Shown: one piece after another, positions 27,138 to 35,554 of the stretch
Layout of the letters: the number at the start of each line of letters is the position of its first letter
How positions within the stretch are numbered: position 1 is the stretch's first letter
NCBI GenBank assembly: GCA_964638895.1
Contig: CAZWYY010000008.1
Location: 1 to 64,000, forward strand
Direction: 5' to 3'
Length of the DNA: 64,000 bases
DNA from: JAFGGG01 sp964638895
Lineage (GTDB): Bacteria > Spirochaetota > Spirochaetia > SZUA-6 > RPPD01
Translations under genes and position numbers: made by a program
Notes under the pieces: model-generated
The model's input: only the letters and a program-made list of their open reading frames with translations
The model's database searches: none
Told to the model about the DNA's origin: nothing

Positions 27138-28211
27138 TTATAATAAGCTTTTTTTAAGGCCGAGGACACTTTTCTTTACAAGTTGTGAGCTTCCCTTTTT
27201 ACAGATAAGCACCGCGTTGTTTTTTACAATCACATGCAGATTTTCCACATCAACCAACACAACCGGCAGATCCGCCAGTACATAATTGTTTTTAGACCGG
27301 GTTTGGATCAGGTTCTTTTGATCATGGGGAAAGTGCAACGCCACCTGGTCCCAGCTTCCCACGTCACTCCATGTAAAAGACGCCTCCACCATGGCCCTGC
27401 TTTCGCTCTTCTCCATGATCGCCGTATCCACCGATACGGTGGGAATTTTCCTGTATGCGGTTTTAAGTCCGGCTTGCAGGGGCACAACACGGATCGCCTC
27501 GCCGCTTTGCGGTTCCGGCCTGTAGGCGGCGCCAAGAAAAGGTTTTCCGACAGCCGGTGCCAGGCGCGCTAGCTCCCGTATAAACAGGCTGCGGGTAAAG
27601 GCAAACATACCCGAGTTCCAGTAATAGCCGCCCCCAGATAGAAAGGCCCCGGCCGTTATCGGGTCCGGCTTTTCCGTAAACTCAAGGGCTTCGAATCCCT
27701 GTCCCAGGGGAGCGCCTCTTTTAATATACCCGTAGCCCGTTTCCGGGTGGGTTGGGGGAATACCGAAGGTAACAAGATATCCGTCCCGCGCCAAAGCCAT
27801 GGCTTTGGCTACATCATTTCGAAAATCCTTATCCGGTTCGATCAGGTGGTCGGCCGGCAAGACCAAGAGTAGGCCGTCCATGGTATCCAGCGAATGGAGG
27901 TAGGCGCAGGCATAGGAAATGGCGGGCGCTGTATTTCTGGCCAGTGGTTCGGGCAGAATATGCAGTTCTTTTCGCGCGGCATAGCGTTTTATTATCGGCG
28001 CGCTTTGCCGGATAATCTCATCCACCTGGTCCTGATGGGTAACCACAATGGTCAGTGTAACATCCTTCAGCCCCAGTGACCGTCTCAGTGTGCGCTGGTA
28101 CAACGAGGAACCCGTATTAAAGTCAAGAAACTGTTTCGGGCGGGCGCTGCCGGACGCGGGCCATAAGCGGGTTCCCGCTCCGCCCGCCAGGATGATAATG
28201 TACTTGTTCAT
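27138..28211 (-). CDS. manC: mannose-1-phosphate guanylyltransferase
   Basis: 357 residues. It transfers GMP from GTP to mannose-1-phosphate, making GDP-mannose for surface glycans. The nucleotidyltransferase signature LAGGAGTRLWPAS (8-20) with the following RPKQFL is complete. Other family blocks are EPLARNTAPAI (~81-91), VLPADHLI (~117-124), TFGIPPTHPETGYGYI, YYWNSGMFAF and SFTWSDVGSWDQV (~279-291). The C-terminal isomerase domain of bifunctional ManC proteins is absent, as in many monofunctional enzymes. A GAGGGG SD precedes ATG 28211. Divergent from ilvE. Confidence 0.93.
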   Translation of the reverse strand: MNKYIIILAGGAGTRLWPASGSARPKQFLDFNTGSSLYQRTLRRSLGLKDVTLTIVVTHQDQVDEIIRQSAPIIKRYAARKELHILPEPLARNTAPAISYACAYLHSLDTMDGLLLVLPADHLIEPDKDFRNDVAKAMALARDGYLVTFGIPPTHPETGYGYIKRGAPLGQGFEALEFTEKPDPITAGAFLSGGGYYWNSGMFAFTRSLFIRELARLAPAVGKPFLGAAYRPEPQSGEAIRVVPLQAGLKTAYRKIPTVSVDTAIMEKSESRAMVEASFTWSDVGSWDQVALHFPHDQKNLIQTRSKNNYVLADLPVVLVDVENLHVIVKNNAVLICKKGSSQLVKKSVLGLKKSLL

Positions 28212-28296
28212 CTAAATCCCCTCTATAATGTTAAAGCCAAAAAAGGCTAAAATATCAAGTGAATTTGCCTCTTAACCTTATTTTTTTAAAAAAAAC

Positions 28297-28325
28297 TTGA
28301 CCATAAAACCAGAGTAATCTAAAAT
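28297..28325 (+). promoter_or_regulatory. promoter of ilvE
   Basis: TTGACC (28297-28302), 17 bases, TAAAAT (28320-28325). The start is expected near 28332, leaving a short leader with CAGGAG before ATG 28351. Confidence 0.6.
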
Positions 28326-28350
28326 CAACTCATCATACAGGAGTTGTACT

Positions 28351-29448
28351 ATGCCGAAGGGTTTTACACTGGAAATTAATCCCTCTGTATATCTTGCAAA
28401 ATACCGAGGGAACAACACATGGCAGGAAGAGTTCAAGGAAATGCCGCATATGATAAAGGAAGAGGAACAGGCTTTGGAACCGGACAAGCGCCTGGCGCTT
28501 ATCAGGAAACGGAATTCATTCCCCGAGCTGCCGCTGGTGAATTATACCACCCAGTACGGAATGGGATGTTTCGAGGGCCTGAAGGCCTTTCCGCAAAAGA
28601 ACGGCAGCCTGAAACTATTCCGTCCGCTGGAAAACGGCAAGCGCATGGAAGCCTCCATGCGCGGTCTGTTGATGCCGGTGTATTCCAAGGAAATGTTCGT
28701 AAACGCCGTGGTAAAGGTGGTGGCAAACAATAAAAGGCTGGGCTTCACCCCGGCCTACGATCCGGAATGGGAAACGCAAGATTTTATTTATGGGAACTCG
28801 GTATACGTAAGGCCTTTCTCCTATTCGGAATCGGCCATCGGGCTGAGCATAAGCAAGGAGCCGTGGGTGGCAATCGTCACCACCGTGGTGGGCACTTATT
28901 TTATGGCTGAAACTCCGTCAGCCGTTACCACGGAAATGATCAGGGCCACACCCCGCGGTACGGGAAGCATCAAGTGCAACGCAAACTACGTTATCGCCAT
29001 TCTGGCCAAAAAACATGCGGAGGCCAAGGGATATATGGAGGCCGTTTTTCTTGATTCCCGCGAGCACAGGTTTGTTGAAGAAGGATCTTCGTGTAACATA
29101 TTTTTTCTGCTAAAGGATGATACTTTAGTAACACCCAGCCTCGAAGATACCATTCTGCCCGGTATTACCCGTAAATCCATTCTGACCATCGCCGCCGACA
29201 TGGGCTTGAAAACCCAGGAGCGCAGAATTTCAATCCAGGAAGCCATGTCCGAATCCAAAGAGGTCTTCGTTACCGGTACGGCCGCCGGCGTCTCTTACAT
29301 CGAATCCATTACCCACCAGGGGAAAACCGCGGTATTCAACGATAAAAAAATCGGGGACGTATCGCATAGCTTGCTTGTGACCCTGAAGGGCATCCAGTAC
29401 GGCGCAAAGGAAGATAAATACGGTTGGATGATCGATGTGGAAGGCTGA
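28351..29448 (+). CDS. ilvE: branched-chain amino acid aminotransferase
   Basis: 365 residues, fold type IV PLP enzyme of the long BCAT group. It transfers amino groups between glutamate and the keto acids of valine, leucine and isoleucine. The probable PLP lysine is Lys208 in RGTGSIKCNANY. Other family blocks are YGMGCFEGLKAF (~69-80), LFRPLENGKRM, YVRPFSYSESAIGL (~151-164), FVEEGSSCNIFF (~240-251) and EVFVTGTAAGVSYI (~305-318). Complete N- and C-termini. It converges head-on with the TPR gene with no gap, since the stops are adjacent. Single-gene unit with its own promoter. Confidence 0.93.
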   Translation: MPKGFTLEINPSVYLAKYRGNNTWQEEFKEMPHMIKEEEQALEPDKRLALIRKRNSFPELPLVNYTTQYGMGCFEGLKAFPQKNGSLKLFRPLENGKRMEASMRGLLMPVYSKEMFVNAVVKVVANNKRLGFTPAYDPEWETQDFIYGNSVYVRPFSYSESAIGLSISKEPWVAIVTTVVGTYFMAETPSAVTTEMIRATPRGTGSIKCNANYVIAILAKKHAEAKGYMEAVFLDSREHRFVEEGSSCNIFFLLKDDTLVTPSLEDTILPGITRKSILTIAADMGLKTQERRISIQEAMSESKEVFVTGTAAGVSYIESITHQGKTAVFNDKKIGDVSHSLLVTLKGIQYGAKEDKYGWMIDVEG

Positions 29449-32400
29449 CTAAACCGGGTCTTTTTTTCTGAACCGCATCTGGTTAATATCCATGGGCAGA
29501 TCATCATAAATAACCGGCTCGATATTCTTGGAGTGCATGATTATATCCATGTTGGCGTAAGGTTCCGGGGCCGGCTTTTTTATCAGTCCGGAGCTTGTGG
29601 CCGACAGTCTGGTACTATCCAGGCGCTTCATGGTGTCGGGATTGCGTGACAATACATCGAATATCTTCGCGGAATTCTCCAGGGCCACCAGGCCTTCGGT
29701 GACCTTCTCCTCATCCCGCATGGCCAGGGCAATCTCGTAATAGGTAACACCGATGTTATTATAGGTTATATACATTTTTTCCATAAGGGCATTATGCACG
29801 GGATTGTCTTCCGGGCGCAGGATTGCGATCGAGTTTTTTTGATCTTCAAGCAAACCCAGCAGGTAGATATAGTTTCCCAGCGCCGAGGAGTAGGCCTTGC
29901 GTTTATAGAGGGTGTTGGCCAGGGCAAAGAGGATGGCCGGGTTATTGCGCATCTCAGCGGACGCGCCGTAGAATTCAAGCAGCGCGTTTTCATAATCCCT
30001 TCTCTGGTAATAAATGTAACCGATTTTATACCTCAGGTCCGGCGGATTGTACATATTGTTTTGGGCCTGCACGTACTTCTCCAGGGACAGGGTAAAATGC
30101 TCATCAACATAATAATAGATATCGCCCAGGTTCGCGTAGATTTTCCCGAAGGCGGGGTCTAGGCCCACCTCCCGGCTGCGCTTGGCTGTTTCAAAGAGAT
30201 TTATGGCCTGGGAATAATAACGTTCGGCCTCGGTGGTGTCAGAAAAGCCTTTCTGGGTATAATAATATTCTCCCAGCAGGTTATAGGTAAGAATATACTG
30301 TTTGATTCTCTCCGGTGTCCGTTTCTCCGGGTTGTTCTCAAAAAACCGCTTGAAGATATCCGGGGCCTTGATCAGTACATTTTCTTCGGACTCCGGTTGA
30401 TTCAGCATGTTAAAATAACGGGCGAACTCATAATAGGTTTCGGGAACCGTATTATCCGCGGAAAGCGCCTTGTTCAGGATATCCTTGACATCGTCCATCT
30501 CCTGCCGGTCGATCAGGTAACCGGCCAGGCGCGCGTAAATCTCCGCGTCCGCGGGCTCATAGTGAAGGTCCTTAAAGTAATTCTTATACCATTCCACTTG
30601 TACAGGGTTGTTAACGTGAATAAAATAATTGAGCAGTCGCAGCATCACCTCGTTCTGCGCCGGGTACCTGTCATGCAGCTGCCGGTAGGCATGCAGGGCG
30701 TCCTCATAGTGAGAGTTGTCCACATCCCCCCATTGCAGGTAATTCTCCGCGGCGGCCAGCAGTCCCTTGTAGTTGAAAAGGTCTTTGTTTAATATATGCA
30801 TGTTCAAAATGTCATTTGCCTCTTTATAAGCCCCCTCAAAGGTCAACAAGTCGGCATAGTCCAGGGCGCCCTTTTCATCGTAGGGATATCTTTTAAGCAG
30901 TGCCTGGTATTTTTGTTCCGCGAGTTTGTACTGTTCCTTTTGCCTGAACACGTCGGCAAAACGGTAATACTGGTCCTTATAATCCCAGATACGGCGCGCC
31001 TCTTCAAATTTCTGGTTTCCGCCCGTGTAATCCCCCTGCATCACCTTGTCATACCCTTCCTGGTAAACCGAAAGCGAGGCCAGGGGCTGGTAGATGAACT
31101 GGTAGCCGAACAGCGCCAGGACTATGAGTACAAAAATACCCACGGCGGCAATCAGAAAGGCCGGACCGAGTTTGTGTTTAAAAACATAGGCAAGGCTTTC
31201 TTTGTCGCGCTCAAAGGCCATGCCCGTCTTTTTTTCATACCGCCGGGGAAGCGATATCTTCTTACCGGTAATGCCGCTTACAAAAGCGGCGATCTCCCTG
31301 GGCGGCTGTCCCTGGATCAGCAGGTCCAGCAGCGTGCGCAGGTTGTTTCCTTTTAATTCCCTTTCCCCGATAAGCTCTTCGATAATGATCTTGAGATTTC
31401 TGGGCAGTCCCGCCAGGGTCTGCTGTAAATTATCAAACTCTTTATCCGAAAGCCGGATGTCCTCGCCCGCCGCTTCCGGAAGCTCTCCCGATACGGGGAC
31501 TGAAATTTCCTGTTCCTCCGGCTGACCCGCCGGGGGTTCCATTACGGGTGGGGAGGGGGCGCCGGCTTCGGCGCCCAGGCCGTACTCCTCACCGAAATCC
31601 GGCAGGGCGAATTCATCAAGGGCAAACTCTTCCTCACCGCCTTTTTCCCGGGACGGTTCCTCGGGGCCTGCAGCGCTGATCTCCTCCTGTGGGGGGGCGG
31701 AAGGTTCAAAAGAAGGAATCTGGAACTCCGGTTCTTCCGCGGAAGGCTCCTCGCCGGCGGGTGCTTCAATGGGCGGTATCTCCATGGACGGTTCCTCGCC
31801 TGTCGGCGCTTCCATGGACGGCATTTCAATAGGTGGTATTTCCGCGGCCTGCTCTGCGGCGCCGGAGGACTCGGACGTTGTGTCCAAATCCGTAAGTCCG
31901 GCGAATATATCTTCATCGGATACAGGCGGACCGGGCTGTTCGCCCTCCGGCGCCTGTTCGTCCTGCGCCGGGGGTTCGGTTATATCGGAAATATCGGGAA
32001 GCTCAAAATCACCGAAATCGGCCTCACCGGAAGGGGGCGACGGCGGGGCCTCTTCCCCGGGGGGTTCGTTTCCTTCAAGCAGACTGTCTAATTGTGAGAC
32101 ATCAAAATCCTCGCCTATGGGGGCCTGCGGCTGTTCTCCCTGCATTTCGGATTCGGGTGCGGGAGGGGGGGTAACCTCTTGTTCCCCGCCCTGTACGGGT
32201 TCAAACTCCAGATCCGGTTCCGGGGCGGGGATTTCCTCCCCGGTCTCCGCTACAGGTTGGACGGGTTCGGACTCACCGGCCTCTCCGCCCTCATCGGAAA
32301 TTCCCAATAGGTCGGTAAGATCGGACGACAATCCCTGCTCAGGCGGGGTAAGCTCATCCTGCTCCTCCCCCTTTTCGCTTCGAATTTCCTTTTCTTCACC

Positions 32401-32451
32401 TAATGAGTCCAGTACTTCCTTGAACTGTTCAATGTCTTCCAGACGCGGCAT
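29449..32451 (-). CDS. acidic-N-terminus, single-TM, periplasmic TPR protein; flagellar-collar FlcA-like candidate
   Basis: 1000 residues in three parts. Residues 1-~330 are a very acidic, Pro/Glu/Gly-rich disordered region with imperfect repeats. Residues ~340-425 form a compact helical domain (LSDKEFDNLQQTLAGLPRN onward). One membrane helix lies at ~427-450 (FLIAAVGIFVLIVLALFGYQF). The remaining ~540 residues are TPR-like helical repeats that would face the periplasm. This topology recalls the Borrelia collar protein FlcA (BB0326), which scaffolds the stator around the periplasmic flagellar motor. The match rests on topology and lineage, not on an alignment. Divergent from the gene at 32558. 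Confidence 0.6.
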   Translation of the reverse strand: MPRLEDIEQFKEVLDSLGEEKEIRSEKGEEQDELTPPEQGLSSDLTDLLGISDEGGEAGESEPVQPVAETGEEIPAPEPDLEFEPVQGGEQEVTPPPAPESEMQGEQPQAPIGEDFDVSQLDSLLEGNEPPGEEAPPSPPSGEADFGDFELPDISDITEPPAQDEQAPEGEQPGPPVSDEDIFAGLTDLDTTSESSGAAEQAAEIPPIEMPSMEAPTGEEPSMEIPPIEAPAGEEPSAEEPEFQIPSFEPSAPPQEEISAAGPEEPSREKGGEEEFALDEFALPDFGEEYGLGAEAGAPSPPVMEPPAGQPEEQEISVPVSGELPEAAGEDIRLSDKEFDNLQQTLAGLPRNLKIIIEELIGERELKGNNLRTLLDLLIQGQPPREIAAFVSGITGKKISLPRRYEKKTGMAFERDKESLAYVFKHKLGPAFLIAAVGIFVLIVLALFGYQFIYQPLASLSVYQEGYDKVMQGDYTGGNQKFEEARRIWDYKDQYYRFADVFRQKEQYKLAEQKYQALLKRYPYDEKGALDYADLLTFEGAYKEANDILNMHILNKDLFNYKGLLAAAENYLQWGDVDNSHYEDALHAYRQLHDRYPAQNEVMLRLLNYFIHVNNPVQVEWYKNYFKDLHYEPADAEIYARLAGYLIDRQEMDDVKDILNKALSADNTVPETYYEFARYFNMLNQPESEENVLIKAPDIFKRFFENNPEKRTPERIKQYILTYNLLGEYYYTQKGFSDTTEAERYYSQAINLFETAKRSREVGLDPAFGKIYANLGDIYYYVDEHFTLSLEKYVQAQNNMYNPPDLRYKIGYIYYQRRDYENALLEFYGASAEMRNNPAILFALANTLYKRKAYSSALGNYIYLLGLLEDQKNSIAILRPEDNPVHNALMEKMYITYNNIGVTYYEIALAMRDEEKVTEGLVALENSAKIFDVLSRNPDTMKRLDSTRLSATSSGLIKKPAPEPYANMDIIMHSKNIEPVIYDDLPMDINQMRFRKKDPV
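31745..31834 (-). repeat. two 45-bp imperfect tandem units inside the FlcA-like gene
   Basis: Two adjacent 45-base units (31745-31789 and 31790-31834) encode near-copies of a 15-residue Pro/Glu/Met motif (MEAPTGEEPSMEIPP and IEAPAGEEPS forms). Part of a longer low-complexity acidic stretch, so length variation between strains is likely. Confidence 0.6.
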
Positions 32452-32514
32452 TTGAGTCTCTATAACAAGGTTCGGTATGAATGAACATAATTCTTAGGTT
32501 TCTCTACTTAAGCC

Positions 32515-32543
32515 TTGGCTTTTTTTTCCGAGAATCCTATTAT
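32515..32543 (+). promoter_or_regulatory. promoter of the E-set/CBM48-like gene
   Basis: TTGGCT (32515-32520), 17 bases, TATTAT (32538-32543). ATG 32558 lies 14 bases after the -10, so the leader is only about seven bases and has no SD. Confidence 0.5.
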
Positions 32544-32557
32544 AGTATAGTAATAAA

Positions 32558-33256
32558 ATGAAAAAACTTAAAACCTTTTTAGTGATTTTTCTGTTGTTTT
32601 TCGGTGCCCTGAGTATATTTGCGGCGAACGGAACCTCCCTCTACCTCTACATTCAGGAAATAGGGAGCGCGGGACCGCCGCAGGTATACAATGACTCGGT
32701 TATATTCACCTATCAGGCCTCAACACCGGTGTATTACGTGGGCGCGCGTTTTGAGCATGAGAATTACAGTATCCTGCATAAATTTTCCAGAAACGCCAAG
32801 AAGCTTTTCGTGCTGGTCATCCCGATCCCGGAAAACACAACCCGTTTGAAGTACAGGATAGTGGTCGACGGATTATGGACGGACGATCCCTTCAACAAGA
32901 TGACGGAAGAGGATGAGTTGGGGATAAAGTACTCACTGGTTATACTGCCTGAAAAACACACGATATATATCACCAGCCCCGAAATACTGCAGCGGGGTAT
33001 GGTAAAATTCGCCCTTAAGGCGGAGCCCAAAAGCCAGGTATTCATCGCTGGGGATTTCAATAATTGGAATCCGTTTATCAATGCGCTGGAAGAAGAAACA
33101 CCGGGATTATATACCATCACCCTGAAACTGTATCCGGGTAAGCATTATTATTACTTTCTGGTGGACGGTATCAGAACAATCGATCCGTATAATACCCAGG
33201 TGTTCACCGATATGGACGGGCTTACCGTTTCCGGGTTTACGCTGCCCTGGGACTGA
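32558..33256 (+). CDS. exported protein with glycogen-binding-like (CBM48/isoamylase-N type) domain
   Basis: 232 residues. A clear signal peptide (MKKLKTFLVIFLLFFGALSIFA, cleavage near 22-24). The C-terminal ~95 residues have the E-set pattern seen in CBM48 and AMPK glycogen-binding domains: VFIAGDFNNWNPF (~166-178), LYTITLKLYPGKHYYYFLVDG (in two parts) and a DPYNT turn. The middle part (ARFEHENYSILHKF... LKYRIVVDGLWTDDPFN) looks like a second, more divergent copy, so two tandem beta domains. No enzyme domain follows, so a periplasmic or surface structural/binding role is likely. Divergent from the FlcA-like gene. Confidence 0.7.
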   Translation: MKKLKTFLVIFLLFFGALSIFAANGTSLYLYIQEIGSAGPPQVYNDSVIFTYQASTPVYYVGARFEHENYSILHKFSRNAKKLFVLVIPIPENTTRLKYRIVVDGLWTDDPFNKMTEEDELGIKYSLVILPEKHTIYITSPEILQRGMVKFALKAEPKSQVFIAGDFNNWNPFINALEEETPGLYTITLKLYPGKHYYYFLVDGIRTIDPYNTQVFTDMDGLTVSGFTLPWD

Positions 33257-33267
33257 GATTATTTCGT

Positions 33268-34242
33268 TTATTCCTGGTTTAACGTATCCGTTTCTTCCTT
33301 CTGGATCAGCCTTTCCAGAATCAACCCCAACTCTACGGCCAGGGCCAGGCTTACACGCAGCGCGTACTCACCGGGTTTGGGCGTTTTTAGTTCGGTGCAG
33401 AGTTTTTTATACAGGGAGATTTCCTGCTCAATTAATTTGAGGCATGTCTCCTTTTGCCCCGCCAGGTTGACAAGAATTTCCCTGGTTTTATATTTATCTT
33501 CCAGTGCAAACGAAAGTACGGATCTGGCCCTTGCGAACTCCCGCGCCTGTTTTGTATACAGCGGCAGAAGCTCCTTAAGCCTGATGTTGGCCAGGATATT
33601 TTTTTCAATATCCTTTAGGCTTTCCGTTTTTTCCTCATGTATCAGGATGGAATAGTTTTTCTGGATATTCTCGAAAATATTGGCGAAGGTTGTCCTGAAA
33701 TTCCGGTAGAAGGATTCGGCCTTCTTTTTATCTTTAATATTGGGCGAGAGTTTCTGCATGGTTTCCCGTTCCCGTTTATAGATAAAAATCTGGGTCAGGA
33801 TCATCTTTACCGCGGGTTTGTTCTTGTACTCGGGATTTCCTTTGATCCTGGCCAGCACGTCGGCAATGATCAGATTTATATCGTTCTGCTTCTGAGCCGC
33901 CGGTGTCGTGTCTTTGGCAAAGGAAAAAGCGAGTGAACCGGAGGCGAACAGGCGCTGGATGAGCACCAGAAAGATCAATATATTCAGATTGCCGCCTTTA
34001 ACCTTTAACTCGTCAAAACTAAGTGATTTGAATTTCATCTCCTCCAGGGTAGTAAAGAAGGGATTAAGCAGCCCGGTCTTATATTCGGCGATACCCGACT
34101 CAACGGCAAACTTCAGGCCGCTCATATGGTCGGAGAGCTCCTCGGTGGTCAGCCCGAAATAATCTATGAGTTCACGAATTTTCAGTGCGGATTTTGCTAT
34201 ATCCGCCCAGTCGCCGCTGATGCGATTGTTTAGTTCCTGCAT
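33268..34242 (-). CDS. hypothetical helical protein, 324 residues
   Basis: No family recognised. ATG 34242 (MQELNNRISGDWADIAK) is chosen because a promoter with TTGAAA-17-TATTAT ends seven bases before it; an upstream in-frame ATG at 34368 would lie outside the transcript. The protein is all-helical, with one hydrophobic helix at ~85-105 (LNILIFLVLIQRLFASGSLAF) and many Lys/Glu-rich helices after it. No signal peptide and no catalytic motif. It ends 11 bases from the convergent E-set gene and faces a putative outer-membrane protein gene across a back-to-back promoter pair. Confidence 0.65.
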   Translation of the reverse strand: MQELNNRISGDWADIAKSALKIRELIDYFGLTTEELSDHMSGLKFAVESGIAEYKTGLLNPFFTTLEEMKFKSLSFDELKVKGGNLNILIFLVLIQRLFASGSLAFSFAKDTTPAAQKQNDINLIIADVLARIKGNPEYKNKPAVKMILTQIFIYKRERETMQKLSPNIKDKKKAESFYRNFRTTFANIFENIQKNYSILIHEEKTESLKDIEKNILANIRLKELLPLYTKQAREFARARSVLSFALEDKYKTREILVNLAGQKETCLKLIEQEISLYKKLCTELKTPKPGEYALRVSLALAVELGLILERLIQKEETDTLNQE

Positions 34243-34249
34243 AAGGGTT

Positions 34250-34278
34250 ATAATAGTATGCTTTATCCAGGCTTTCAA
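34250..34278 (-). promoter_or_regulatory. promoter of the 34242 gene, predicted leaderless
   Basis: Minus strand TTGAAA (34278-34273), 17 bases, TATTAT (34255-34250), then seven bases AACCCTT and ATG. No SD. One of the cleanest near-leaderless cases in the window. Confidence 0.6.
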
Positions 34279-34291
34279 GCCCATACAAATG

Positions 34292-34320
34292 TTGAATTTC
34301 GCTGATCTTCCTATTATAGT
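34292..34320 (+). promoter_or_regulatory. promoter of the 34340 gene
   Basis: TTGAAT (34292-34297), 17 bases, TATAGT (34315-34320). The predicted start near 34327 lies after ATG 34289, so that codon would not be in the mRNA. Confidence 0.5.
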
Positions 34321-34339
34321 AGGACACGGGGATATTCGG

Positions 34340-35458
34340 ATTAAAAAAATCATAGGTCTTGTAATCATGTTAGGTTCGGTTGCGCTTGCGGTATCCGGCC
34401 AGGTTTCTATCAGTGGAAAGCTGCTGTACGGGTGGAGCCTGGGCGGTGACGGGAATGATCTGATGCAGAATCACCGTATTGACGATTCGGCATTGCTTCT
34501 CACCCTTACACCGTATGAGTTTGTTCAGGTTCACATTGGGGTGGCGGCTCCGCATGACGCGGTTGTATCCGGGATAAGTGAAATGGCGGTTGAGGAGCTT
34601 ATCGGCCTCTCCCAGGCAAATATAAGTATGGATCTTCTTAACGGCCTGGGGTTGTATAGCATCCCGCTCGGCGTCACCCTTACCGTGGGCCTGGTTGACA
34701 AAGAGGATGTTGATCCGGCCAAGATATCCATGCATGAACTTGAGGATGTGTCACAAATGGAGCTGGCCGACTGGGCCGTATGCCTTGACATAGACAGCGG
34801 ACTCCTGGGATTCAGGGCTGCGATTGCCACGTCACATCTTGAGAAACCCTGGCCTCATACTCTGATAAGCTTCTACGGCCATCCTGATCCTTTTGTCTTT
34901 GAGCTGGCCTTTGAGGCATTTGATAACGGTGAAACCGCGAGCGCCCATGCCGGGGCCAGCCTGGGATTGGATCTTTACCTGAATCAGACCCTCTCGCTTG
35001 CCGTGGGATTGGATACGGATATGGGGTTTATCCCCAGATATTCCGAGCTGTTCAGTTGGGGCGCGGCCGCGGCCCTTGATTATAACACCGGCGGCCTGCG
35101 TGCCGCGGCCTCGCTTGCCCTGCAGGGCAGATGGGGTATTGCGGAGAACACCGAGATTACCGGCGAGGTTATAAGGGGATGCTCGGCCGCCGTCCAGCTG
35201 TGGCCCCTGGAGGTAATGGGAATGGGCGCGGCCGCGGTATGGGGCCTTACCGGTAACGCGCCCTGGTATCCCCTTAATACGGAGTTCGCTTTACTTTTTC
35301 AGCTGGGTCCGGTCAAGATGGCCTTAGGATACCTGCTGGCGCCGGAGCCGGCGGCCGACGAGGATTTGGCCGATGTGCTAGTCTGGGCCACGCGGCTGAC
35401 AGACTCAGCGGGCAGGCACTTAAGCGGGATGTTTTTTACCGTAAGCACTGAATTCTAA
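34340..35458 (+). CDS. putative outer-membrane beta-barrel protein, probable ATT start
   Basis: 372 residues if started at ATT 34340; ATG 34289 gives 389. ATT is preferred because it gives a textbook signal peptide (KKIIGLVIMLGSVALAVSGQ), because a GGGG SD-like sequence lies ~9 bases before it, and because the promoter at 34292-34320 starts transcription past ATG 34289. The mature protein is made of alternating Gly-rich amphipathic strands (SISGKLLYGWSLGG, ASLGLDLYLNQTLSLAVGLD, LRAAASLALQGRWGI, VKMALGYLLAPE) and ends LSGMFFTVSTEF with a C-terminal Phe, typical of barrels. No family recognised. Divergent from the 34242 gene. Confidence 0.65.
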   Translation: MKKIIGLVIMLGSVALAVSGQVSISGKLLYGWSLGGDGNDLMQNHRIDDSALLLTLTPYEFVQVHIGVAAPHDAVVSGISEMAVEELIGLSQANISMDLLNGLGLYSIPLGVTLTVGLVDKEDVDPAKISMHELEDVSQMELADWAVCLDIDSGLLGFRAAIATSHLEKPWPHTLISFYGHPDPFVFELAFEAFDNGETASAHAGASLGLDLYLNQTLSLAVGLDTDMGFIPRYSELFSWGAAAALDYNTGGLRAAASLALQGRWGIAENTEITGEVIRGCSAAVQLWPLEVMGMGAAAVWGLTGNAPWYPLNTEFALLFQLGPVKMALGYLLAPEPAADEDLADVLVWATRLTDSAGRHLSGMFFTVSTEF

Positions 35459-35517
35459 TCTACCTGCATTCACAATTCTAAATTGCCATAAAAGGAACAG
35501 AGCTAATAATAGCCGGC

Positions 35518-35546
35518 TTGTTTTTTTAGCGGTTATTCACTATGTT
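35518..35546 (+). promoter_or_regulatory. promoter of the Nudix/recQ pair, predicted leaderless
   Basis: TTGTTT (35518-35523), 17 bases, TATGTT (35541-35546). The ATG at 35549 is only two bases after the -10; the next ATG at 35555 is eight bases after it and matches the spacing of the other leaderless genes. Confidence 0.5.
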
Positions 35547-35554
35547 ATATGGCG

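Noticed and set aside
27670..27710. T-loop-like TTCGAATCC motif, possible tRNA
   Set aside because: It lies inside manC coding sequence; no acceptor stem, D-arm or anticodon stem can be formed around it.
35500..35530. Palindrome AGCCGGCT followed by a T-rich run as a terminator
   Set aside because: A perfect 8-base palindrome leaves no loop for a hairpin, and the T-run overlaps the -35 of the Nudix promoter.
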